Below are positions 5,186 through 10,928 of a DNA stretch of 10,928 nucleotides, piece after piece. Source of the stretch: UMGS1766 sp963660915 (GTDB lineage: Bacteria; Bacillota; Clostridia; Oscillospirales; Oscillospiraceae); the NCBI GenBank assembly GCA_963660915.1, contig CAVLAO010000058.1, positions 1 to 10,928 on the forward strand. Direction: 5' to 3'. Each line of letters starts with the position of its first letter. Position 1 is the first letter of the stretch. A program made the translations under genes and the position numbers. The notes below the pieces were generated by a model. It was given only the letters and a program-made list of their open reading frames with translations. It made no database searches and was not told the origin of the DNA.

Positions 5186-5893
5186 TCAGACCTTCAGGGA
5201 CTCCAGATCGCCTTCCATGGGCTTCAGATCGGGATCGATGATCAGAGTAGCCTCGGTGACAGCCTGGATGGCCTTCACGGCCTCCTCAGCGGTGCCCAGC
5301 TCGGGGTTGTACTCCTTCAGCACGATGCCCTGGCCCTTGACAACCTTCATCACGCCCATCTCGGTGATGATGTCGGTGACGCAGTGGGAAGCGGTCAGAG
5401 GAAGCTTGCACTTCTTCAGGATCTTGGCGTTGCCCTTAGCGGTGTGAGCCATGGCGACGATAACTTCCTTCGCACCGTTGCACAGGTCCATAGCGCCGCC
5501 CATACCGGCCATGCTCTTGCCGGGGATGATCCAGTTGGCCAGGTTGCCTTCCTCATCGACCTCCATGCAGCCCAGAACGACAGCGTCCACATGGCCGCCG
5601 CGGATCAGGCCGAAGTTGGTAGCGGAGTCGGTGAAGCTGCCGCCGAAAGCGACGGAAGCGGGAGAACCGCCGGCGTCAACCACGTTCATGGGATCATAGT
5701 TTGCGTCGCCGGGCACGGGAGTTGCGCCCTGACCGACAATACCCAGCTCAGCGTCGATGCAGATCTTGACGCCCTCGGGCAGATACTTGGTGCACAGAGT
5801 GGGCAGACCCACGCCCAGATTGACGACAAAGCCGTCCTTCAGCTCGTTGGCAACGCGGCGAGCAATGTAATCCTTTACATACTTCTTTTCCAT
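5186..5893 (-). CDS. atoA: 3-oxoacid-type CoA-transferase, subunit B (AtoA-like)
   Basis: 235 residues, slightly longer than the usual 215-225. This is the catalytic subunit of a heteromeric family I CoA-transferase; acetoacetate:butyryl/acetyl-CoA and succinyl-CoA:3-oxoacid enzymes belong here. NLGVGLPTL (25-33) is the family's first loop. The expected catalytic Glu is Glu49 in AELGIVGQG, where many relatives read SENGxxGxG. GGSPASV, the SFTDSATNFGLIRGGHVD segment, GCMEVDEEGNLANWIIPGK and GMGGAMDL are all close to the AtoA/ScoB pattern. It overlaps the subunit A gene by one base (TAATG at 5895-5891), with GGAGG inside the upstream gene, so the two are coupled. The acid substrate is not determined by the sequence, and the symbol denotes family. 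Confidence 0.88.
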   Translation of the reverse strand: MEKKYVKDYIARRVANELKDGFVVNLGVGLPTLCTKYLPEGVKICIDAELGIVGQGATPVPGDANYDPMNVVDAGGSPASVAFGGSFTDSATNFGLIRGGHVDAVVLGCMEVDEEGNLANWIIPGKSMAGMGGAMDLCNGAKEVIVAMAHTAKGNAKILKKCKLPLTASHCVTDIITEMGVMKVVKGQGIVLKEYNPELGTAEEAVKAIQAVTEATLIIDPDLKPMEGDLESLKV

Positions 5894-6585
5894 TACTTCT
5901 GCACCTCCACGATGTAATCGACCAGAATGCCGGGAGTCACGACATCCTCAGGCAGGATCTCGCCCACCTCGACGACCTGCTCTGCCTCGACGATGACGTG
6001 CTTTGCAGCAGCAGCCATGTAAGGAGCAAAGTTGCGGCCGGTGCCCTTGTACCAGACATTGCCCAGCTTGTCTACCTTAGCGCCCTTGATGATGGCCCAG
6101 TCAGCGGTGACGGGCTTCATCAGCAGGTAGTCCTTGCCTTCGATGGTCTGACGACCAATGCAGAAGGGGGACTCCTCCACCAGAGTGTCCACACCGGTGG
6201 GAGTGACAACAGCGCCCAGACCGTAGCCGCCGGCGCGGATCATCTCAGCCAGAGAGCCCTGGGGAACCAGGTCAACGTTCAGCTCGCCGGCAGCCTGCAT
6301 CTTCTGTGCCTCGGGGTTGGTGCCCAGATGGGAGCCGAGGTAGCCATCGACCTGGCCGTTCTTGATGAGCTTTGCCCAGGAATAATAGTCGTCGCCGTCG
6401 GGGCCGTTCAGCTTGGAAGAGTCGTTCATGATCAGACGCAGACCCTTCACGTCGGTCTTGGACAGCTCGTCGATGACCTGCAGAGCAGAACCGCAGCCCA
6501 CGAAGCCGCTCAGCATAACGCTTGCGCCATCGGGGATCAGAGCGGCAGCCTCTTTGGCCGTAATGAATTTTGGATTCAGGGACAT
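5893..6585 (-). CDS. atoD: 3-oxoacid-type CoA-transferase, subunit A (AtoD-like)
   Basis: 230 residues, normal for the family. This is the subunit that holds CoA and forms the heteromer with the downstream product. After a short start, AAALIPDGASVMLSGFVGCG (14-33) corresponds to the family signature DGxxxxxGGFxxxGxP, with Ser for the first Gly and Ala where Pro is usual. The middle carries YLGSHLGTNPEAQ and QGSLAEMIRAGGYGLGAVVTP, typical of subunit A. WYKGTGRNFAPYMAAAAKHVIVEAE is the usual C-terminal part, followed by a VVTPGILVDYIV end. The start at 6585 has AGGAGG 8 bases upstream. First gene of a two-gene operon with its own promoter and terminator. Acetoacetate/butyryl-CoA is the likeliest pair given the fermentative neighbourhood, but this is inference. 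Confidence 0.88.
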   Translation of the reverse strand: MSLNPKFITAKEAAALIPDGASVMLSGFVGCGSALQVIDELSKTDVKGLRLIMNDSSKLNGPDGDDYYSWAKLIKNGQVDGYLGSHLGTNPEAQKMQAAGELNVDLVPQGSLAEMIRAGGYGLGAVVTPTGVDTLVEESPFCIGRQTIEGKDYLLMKPVTADWAIIKGAKVDKLGNVWYKGTGRNFAPYMAAAAKHVIVEAEQVVEVGEILPEDVVTPGILVDYIVEVQK

Positions 6586-6612
6586 TGAGATTACCTCCTA
6601 TATTTCCAAATG

Positions 6613-6630
6613 TGATTAAGTCTCTAATCA
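6613..6630. promoter_or_regulatory. Operator-like dyad at the CoA-transferase operon start
   Basis: TGATTA-N6-TAATCA, a perfect 6+6 inverted repeat, located at the predicted transcription start of the promoter at 6637-6665. The cognate regulator is not in the window; the sequence differs from the MarR operator at 4786-4814. Confidence 0.5.
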
Positions 6631-6636
6631 ATTGAA

Positions 6637-6665
6637 ATTGTATAACTGTGTTAAAGAATTGTCAA
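6637..6665 (-). promoter_or_regulatory. SigA-type promoter of the two-subunit CoA-transferase operon
   Basis: TTGACA (6665-6660), a 17-base spacer and TACAAT (6642-6637, one mismatch to consensus), with the start expected near 6630. The leader of about 45 bases ends in AGGAGG before the subunit A gene. Confidence 0.85.
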
Positions 6666-6734
6666 GCTGTTTCCGAAGTTGCCGGCGCCGGTGTTGGTTG
6701 TCTTCCTCTGTCATCCTGAGTGCTCCCTTCTATA

Positions 6735-7175
6735 TGTCATCCTGAGCGTAGCGAAGGATCTTACCGCACCAACTGCGGCAATTGCCGTGTTATCGATAGA
6801 AAAAAGATTCTTCGTCGGCTAACGCCTCCTCAGAATGACAAGGTTAGTTGTCAGCCGGAGCGTTCCCTTCTATTGTCATCCTGAGCGCAGCGAAGGATCT
6901 TACCGCACCAACTGCGGCAATTGCCGTGTTATCGATAGGAAAAAGATTCTTCGTCGGCTAACGCCTCCTCAGAATGACAAGGTTAGTTGTCAGCCGGAGC
7001 GTTCCCTTCTATTGTCATCCTGAGCGCAGCGAAGGATCTTACTGCATCAACTGCGGCAATTGCCGTGTTATCGATAGGAAAAAGATTCTTCGTCGGCTGA
7101 CGCCTCCTCAGAATGACAGTAAAAGAAAGCCTCCTCAGAATGACAAGGTTAGTTGTCAGCCGGAGCATTTCCTTT
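6735..7175. repeat. Three-copy 139-bp tandem array of repeat A
   Basis: Units start at 6735, 6874 and 7013, exactly 139 bases apart. Each is a 106-bp repeat A element (TGTCATCCTGAGCG...CTCAGAATGACA) plus a 33-bp linker (AGGTTAGTTGTCAGCCGGAG and onward). Units 1 and 2 differ at only two positions; unit 3 has three further changes and an extra 27 bases (7119-7145) with another CTCAGAATGACA before the linker. The core contains the perfect palindrome CGGCAATTGCCG and the hairpin CCGCACCAACTGCGG. Partial arms precede the array from about 6711. Open frames through it translate to HPERSEGS-type peptides and are rejected as genes. This accounts for the gene-free stretch 6666-7181. Confidence 0.9.
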
Positions 7176-7181
7176 CGCCAT

Positions 7182-7214
7182 AAAAAACAGCTGCCCGCAA
7201 AAAGCAGGCAGCTG
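7182..7214 (-). terminator. Rho-independent terminator after ricT
   Basis: 11-bp stem CAGCTGCCTGC / GCGGGCAGCTG (7214-7188 on the - strand, one G.U pair, T5 loop) followed by six T (7187-7182). A smaller hairpin (TCCACAG/CTGTGGA, 7225-7241) sits between it and the stop codon at 7248. Confidence 0.92.
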
Positions 7215-7247
7215 ATGAAAACGTTCCACAGATCCTGTGGAGAATTC

Positions 7248-8456
7248 TTATTCGCTTTTCGGTGCTCCGCCGCTGCCGCCGCCGGGCTTACCGGTGCGGT
7301 GACGGGAACGGTGATGCCGGGGCTTTCCGCCGCCGGAAGGGGTTCCCTGCTCGGGTTTTTCCCGCCGTTCCGGCTTTGCCGGCCGATCTCCCTGCTCCGC
7401 CTTTCCCTTTTGCGGAGGGGCAGGACGCTCTCCCCGATTGCGGGGTCTGGAATGAGAACGGCGAGGCTTTTCCTCCGGCTTCCCTTCCTCCGGTTTTTCC
7501 GGCGTCGGTTCGGCCTCTGAGACCGGTTCGGTCTGCTTCGGCTCTTCCGGTTTTGCCGGTGCCGGCTTGGGCGGTGCGCTCCGCAGAGGACGCTGAGGGC
7601 GATCTTCCCGTTCCGGCAGTTCGTAGCCCTCCGGCCGCTTGCCCTTTCCGGAACGGATCACCTTTAAATCAGCGCAGTTATAGATCTGCGGGTTCTCCGG
7701 ATCATTGTCCAACCGCACCTTCGCCTGCTCCCGCAGGAGGTAAACATAGGTGACTGTTCCCACACCGTCGGGCGTTTCCACCAGACTTTCCTGCTTCGGC
7801 ACTCGATGGAGCAGATCCTCATAGGCATCCTGCTCGTATTTCAGGCAGCACATCAATCGGCCGCAGGCGCCGGAAATTTTAGTGGGATTCAGGGACAGAT
7901 TCTGAGTCTTTGCCATTTTGATGGACACGGGATGGAAATCCTCCAGAAACGCGTTGCAGCAGTAGGGTCGGCCGCAGACACCCAGTCCTCCCAACATTTT
8001 TGCCTCGTCCCGCACGCCGATCTGCCGCAGCTCGATGCGGGTGTGGAACACGCTGGCCAGATCCCGCACCAGCTCACGAAAGTCCACCCGTCCGTCAGAG
8101 GTGAAGAAAAAGAGGATCTTGCTGCCGTCAAAATTGTATTCCACGTCCACCAGCTTCATGTCCAGTCCGTGGTCGGCAATCTTCTTCTGGCAGATGTCAA
8201 AGGCTTTCTTTTCCTTCTCGTGGTTTTTCTCCACGTTCTCCAGATCCTCCGGCGTTGCAATCCGAACCACCGGCCGCAGGGGAGAAACCAGTTCCATCTC
8301 GTCGATCAGATGATTGCCCTCCACACAGGTGCCGAATTCCGTGCCGCGGCTGGTTTCGATGATCACCTGATCGCCGGCGGCAACCTGATTGCCATCGGGG
8401 TTGAAATAATATGCTTTTCCGCCCTCTTTAAAGCGGACACTGATAATTTCTGTCAT
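7248..8456 (-). CDS. ricT: RicT / YaaT, PSP1-domain protein with a long charged C-terminal tail
   Basis: 402 residues. The PSP1/RicT core spans about 1-270. In Bacillus subtilis, RicT (YaaT) joins RicA (YmcA) and RicF (YlbF) in an iron-sulfur complex that tunes RNase Y-dependent mRNA maturation and affects sporulation, competence and biofilms. Cysteines expected for cluster binding are present: C161, C166, C167 (GVCGRPYCCNAF) and C198, C203, C204 (GACGRLMCCLKYE). Residues from about 280 to 402 are a low-complexity tail rich in Pro, Glu, Lys and Arg, ending in Gly/Arg/His-rich sequence, absent from the shorter Bacillus protein (about 275 residues). It is probably disordered and may bind RNA. 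It follows holB by 29 bases in the same order as in Bacillus. GGAGG is 5 bases before the ATG. Cytosolic. Confidence 0.93.
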   Translation of the reverse strand: MTEIISVRFKEGGKAYYFNPDGNQVAAGDQVIIETSRGTEFGTCVEGNHLIDEMELVSPLRPVVRIATPEDLENVEKNHEKEKKAFDICQKKIADHGLDMKLVDVEYNFDGSKILFFFTSDGRVDFRELVRDLASVFHTRIELRQIGVRDEAKMLGGLGVCGRPYCCNAFLEDFHPVSIKMAKTQNLSLNPTKISGACGRLMCCLKYEQDAYEDLLHRVPKQESLVETPDGVGTVTYVYLLREQAKVRLDNDPENPQIYNCADLKVIRSGKGKRPEGYELPEREDRPQRPLRSAPPKPAPAKPEEPKQTEPVSEAEPTPEKPEEGKPEEKPRRSHSRPRNRGERPAPPQKGKAEQGDRPAKPERREKPEQGTPSGGGKPRHHRSRHRTGKPGGGSGGAPKSE

Positions 8457-8485
8457 AAAAACCTCCGTTTTGGGGTTTGTGTGTA

Positions 8486-9280
8486 TTACACCTGCGTTGC
8501 CAGCCAGCCCAGCTGATTGCCGCCGGTGACATTAAAGCGGCTCATGTCCCCCGCTTTGCGGACGACCTCCCCCAGCCGCAGCAGCTCCGCCCGGCTTTTG
8601 CTGTCTGCCAGAAGCCGGCTTTCCTCTGCCGGAAACTGCCCCTTCACGCTGCCGATTACCGCGCCGTCCAACAGACGGGCAAGAGAGGAAAAGAAGGCTT
8701 CCATGGTGGGTTTATCTGCTCCGCCAACCTCCATGCGCACCAGAAATTCGCACCGGGCCAGCTCATCTCCCTGAGCAAGACAGCGGGCAAACCCCTTTGC
8801 ATTTTCGTCCAACGTTCCTTCTTCCGCCTCGGCGGTGTGGAGCAGTACGCAGCGGGAACGAATGGTTTCCAGCAGTGCCCCTGCTGACTCCGTCAACAGC
8901 AGAAACGCGGCATGCTTCGGTCCCTCTTCCAGGGTTTTCAGCAGGGCATTTTGCGCCGAGTCGTTCATGGTGTGGGCATTGTCGATGATATAAACCTTGT
9001 TTCGCGCCTCGTTGGGGACAATGAAGGCGTCGGTGCGCAGGGCGCGGATGGGGTCTACCTTCACCATTCCCCCGATGTCCTTTTCCGCCATAAACCGTTC
9101 CACCGGAATGATGTCCGGATGAATCCCCTGCTGAGCCTTGCGGCAGTCCCGACAGACTCCGCAGGGCCGCTGTTCCTCGGGGGCAGAACACACCAGCGCC
9201 ATCGCCAGCTCCAGCGCCTTGCGCTTTCGCTGCTCCTGTCCGCCGGCAATGATGGTGGCTTGAAATGGAGTGGTGGCCAT
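8486..9280 (-). CDS. holB: DNA polymerase III subunit delta' (clamp-loader subunit)
   Basis: 264 residues, shorter than the usual 310-335, the difference lying in the C-terminal domain. As part of the clamp loader, delta' helps open and place the beta sliding clamp on DNA. Visible: the four-Cys zinc module C31-x8-C40-x2-C43-x2-C46 with spacing identical to E. coli delta', KVYIIDNAHTM (95-105) as the Walker B-like strand, DSAQNALLKTLEEGP (107-121) and the SRC motif (142-144) of clamp-loader subunits. The P-loop position reads GGQEQRKRK (13-21), without GKT/S, so this subunit should not bind ATP, which is common for delta'. The start has AAAGGA 7-8 bases upstream. It lies 54 bases after the decarboxylase-like gene and 29 before ricT, with no terminator between. 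Confidence 0.93.
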   Translation of the reverse strand: MATTPFQATIIAGGQEQRKRKALELAMALVCSAPEEQRPCGVCRDCRKAQQGIHPDIIPVERFMAEKDIGGMVKVDPIRALRTDAFIVPNEARNKVYIIDNAHTMNDSAQNALLKTLEEGPKHAAFLLLTESAGALLETIRSRCVLLHTAEAEEGTLDENAKGFARCLAQGDELARCEFLVRMEVGGADKPTMEAFFSSLARLLDGAVIGSVKGQFPAEESRLLADSKSRAELLRLGEVVRKAGDMSRFNVTGGNQLGWLATQV

Positions 9281-9334
9281 AGGCAGTTCCTTTCTTTGGA
9301 TTTTATTTTCCGGCGAAACGAACCTTACTTTTCT

Positions 9335-10681
9335 TTATTTCACCGTTAAAATCGCGCTATTATTATCATAACATAATCTTTCCAGATAGGCTATTGTTTT
9401 TTTCGTGATCCGTTCGCCGGGGGCAACCACCGGAACACCGGGGGGATAGGGCGCAATCGGTTGGGCGGCAATCGCCCCCTCCGCGTCCGTCAGCCGCCGG
9501 GATTTTTGGGCTGCAAACCGCGCCTGTCGGGGAGAAAGCACTGTCTCCGGAAGAGGCGGTGCCGGCAGATCCGCCGGGGCTGCCCCTTTTCCGAAAAGTC
9601 CAAGCCGATCCAACGCCTGACGGAAACGGGCAAAATCCTCATCGGAATCCGAGGCGGTGAAAATACACACGACATGGCAGCGATCGCTCATCTCCACATA
9701 CACGTTCTGCTCCTCCAGCGCCGCCGCCAGTATTTTTCCATTCTCCACCTGCAGCACCACCCGGCAGGGGTCCAGTTGAGCCCCTTCCATCGGAAGGCAG
9801 GGATAATCCTTTCGCAATTCACTGCACCGTTTTGCCACTCTATTCCACTGGCTTCGGCTGTCCCACAGCCAGGGCCGCAGCCTGTCCAGTGCCGCCAGCA
9901 TGACAAAACTGGGGGAAGTGGTGCTGGTAAGGGCGCTAGCCTGCCGCAATTCTTCCAGAGAAACTCCGTTTGCAAACACCACCGCAGTCTGTCCCGGTGC
10001 GGCAAGCGTCTTGTGGGCAGAAACGGTCACTCCGTCGCAGGCGGCATAGGGATTGTGCCCCAGCAGACAGTTGTTCTTCTCCGGCAGCACCAACGGCAGG
10101 TGGGCACCGTGGGCGCCGTCCACAATCAGCTTTGCGCCGTGGGCATGGCAGATTGCGGCAATCCCGGTGACATCGGAAAGCACGCCGTAATACGTCGGGG
10201 AGGTAATGACCACAGCGGTGATATCCGGATGATCTTTTAAATGTTTTTCCACAGTTTCTGGGGATAATCCCCCGGTAACCGCACCATCCTCCTGCCATGG
10301 ACGCTCCAGCCACAGGGGGTGCAGGTCAAATAATGCACAGGCGTTGTGGATGCTCCGGTGACTGACCCGATCGATCAGCACCCGATCCCCCGGACGGGTG
10401 AAGAGGGTCAGCAGGGTGAAAATGCCCTGCGTCGAACCGCCGGTGGCAAAAAAGGCGGTGTCCATGCCCCAGTCCCAGGCCCACAGCCGTTGAGCATCCT
10501 CCAACCAGTCATTGCCGCCGTAAAGGTCGCCGGTGGGAGTCAGCTCGGTGAAATCCAACGGTGCAAGGGAATTCCACTCCTCCATGGGCAGAGGCTTTCC
10601 CTTGTGACCGGGCATGCACAGCCGCAGAGGTTCTTGTCTGGCAAACTCCACGAGGGAGTCGTAAAAATTCGTGTTGGACAT
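9335..10681 (-). CDS. Orn/Lys/Arg decarboxylase-family PLP enzyme (YaaO-like, short form)
   Basis: 448 residues from the ATG at 10681. Fold-type I PLP enzyme: PGHKGKP (24-30), GGSTQG (81-86) for phosphate binding, VDGAHGAH (187-194) with Asp188 holding the PLP ring nitrogen, and SAHKTLAAPGQTA (221-233) with Lys224 as the Schiff-base lysine of the Orn/Lys/Arg decarboxylase signature. The C-terminal domain is short, as in Bacillus YaaO/SpeA, and lacks the N-terminal wing of E. coli LdcI/SpeF. It would decarboxylate arginine, lysine or ornithine to a polyamine precursor; the substrate is not readable here. The frame is open upstream to 10786, but those 35 residues are translated repeat A, and AAGGAAG 6-7 bases before 10681 supports the shorter start. 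First gene of the unit leading into holB and ricT. Confidence 0.88.
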   Translation of the reverse strand: MSNTNFYDSLVEFARQEPLRLCMPGHKGKPLPMEEWNSLAPLDFTELTPTGDLYGGNDWLEDAQRLWAWDWGMDTAFFATGGSTQGIFTLLTLFTRPGDRVLIDRVSHRSIHNACALFDLHPLWLERPWQEDGAVTGGLSPETVEKHLKDHPDITAVVITSPTYYGVLSDVTGIAAICHAHGAKLIVDGAHGAHLPLVLPEKNNCLLGHNPYAACDGVTVSAHKTLAAPGQTAVVFANGVSLEELRQASALTSTTSPSFVMLAALDRLRPWLWDSRSQWNRVAKRCSELRKDYPCLPMEGAQLDPCRVVLQVENGKILAAALEEQNVYVEMSDRCHVVCIFTASDSDEDFARFRQALDRLGLFGKGAAPADLPAPPLPETVLSPRQARFAAQKSRRLTDAEGAIAAQPIAPYPPGVPVVAPGERITKKTIAYLERLCYDNNSAILTVK

Positions 10682-10737
10682 GGGAATCTTCCTTTCTATG
10701 GAACCTTCTCTGTCATTTTGAGGAATCGCTCTCTTTT

Positions 10738-10838
10738 TGTCATTCTGAGGAGCGCAGCGACGAAGAATCTTTTCTACCGATAACATGGCAATTTCCTTAG
10801 TTACTGCAATAAGATCCTTCGCTGCGCTCAGGATGACA
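10738..10838. repeat. Repeat A copy upstream of the decarboxylase gene, inverted relative to the tandem array
   Basis: 101 bp: TGTCATTCTGAGGAGCGCAG...CTGCGCTCAGGATGACA. Its core, read on the - strand (GAAATTGCCATGTTATCGG), matches the tandem-array core (GGCAATTGCCGTGTTATCGA), so it belongs to the same subfamily in reverse. Loose arm fragments (TGTCATTTTGAGG at 10711, GGATGACA at 10856, AGATGACA, TGTCATTCTGAA) surround it on both sides to the window end. No gene is seen in 10682-10928. Confidence 0.85.
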
Positions 10839-10928
10839 GGAGAAGGAAATGCTCTGGATGACAGCAGAAGAAAACGCTTCAGATGACAACCAACCCTGTC
10901 ATTCTGAACTTCTCCCCTCTTGTCATTC

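Noticed and set aside
6735..7175. CRISPR array
   Set aside because: The units are 139 bp, nearly identical throughout and without unique spacers, so it is a tandem duplication of a palindromic repeat.
6835..7183. Overlapping open frames with HPERSEGS-type peptides in the tandem array
   Set aside because: They are translations of repeat A, lack ribosome binding sites and repeat with the 139-bp period.
7806..8516. 236-residue + strand open frame opposite ricT
   Set aside because: Antisense shadow of the conserved RicT core; no support of its own.
9461..10240. 259-residue + strand open frame opposite the decarboxylase-like gene
   Set aside because: Antisense shadow of a gene with clear PLP-enzyme motifs; no domain or ribosome binding site.
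10682..10786. N-terminal extension of the decarboxylase-like protein to an ATG at 10786
   Set aside because: The 35 residues are repeat translation; the inner ATG at 10681 has a Shine-Dalgarno and the family core begins just after it.

Overview
The window looks like a chromosomal segment from an anaerobic, low-to-mid GC Gram-positive bacterium, most likely a gut clostridium of the Oscillospirales type. This placement is an inference. It rests on butyrate/acyl-CoA metabolism genes, a holB-ricT (yaaT) pair as in Firmicutes, strong AGGAGG ribosome binding sites, SigA-type promoters, and very abundant dispersed palindromic repeats of the TGTCATCCTGAG...CTCAGAATGACA type. Apart from the last codons of a thiolase at the left edge (+ strand), every gene lies on the - strand.

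Layout, left to right. 1-55: C-terminus of a thiolase, then a hairpin. 56-609: no gene, only nested palindromic repeats of two families (A and B). 610-2524: a four-gene, tightly overlapping - strand operon. It runs from an ECF sigma factor to a single-pass membrane protein placed like an anti-sigma factor, a multi-pass TM2-like protein with an acidic tail, and a small DUF5668/LiaF-like membrane protein. 2525-2937: promoter plus repeats and the next terminator. 2938-4765: a MarR regulator followed by a single-chain acyl-CoA:carboxylate CoA-transferase (4-hydroxybutyrate/butyryl-CoA type). 4846-5185: promoter and repeats. 5186-6585: a two-subunit 3-oxoacid (AtoDA-like) CoA-transferase operon with its own promoter and operator-like dyad. 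6666-7181: a 139-bp tandem array of repeat A. 7248-10681: an Orn/Lys/Arg-decarboxylase-fold gene, holB (DNA polymerase III delta') and ricT. 10682-10928: more repeats.

How the genes relate. The thiolase, the single-chain CoA-transferase with its MarR regulator, and the two-subunit CoA-transferase form a neighbourhood for moving CoA between short-chain acyl groups, as in butyrate or amino-acid fermentation. They are separate transcription units, each with a visible promoter and/or terminator. The sigma operon resembles an envelope-sensing unit whose regulon cannot be read from this window. The decarboxylase-holB-ricT unit matches the Bacillus yaaO-tmk-yaaQ-yaaR-holB-yaaT order with the three middle genes absent.

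The most unusual signals are four. A 69-bp copy of repeat A sits in frame inside the putative anti-sigma gene and encodes 23 residues. The sigma gene has a TATAATG that merges a -10 box with the first ATG, followed by a strong Shine-Dalgarno spaced 9 bases from an ATC codon. A three-copy 139-bp tandem array of repeat A lies upstream of the two-subunit CoA-transferase promoter. The single-chain CoA-transferase has an altered GGQxDF motif.
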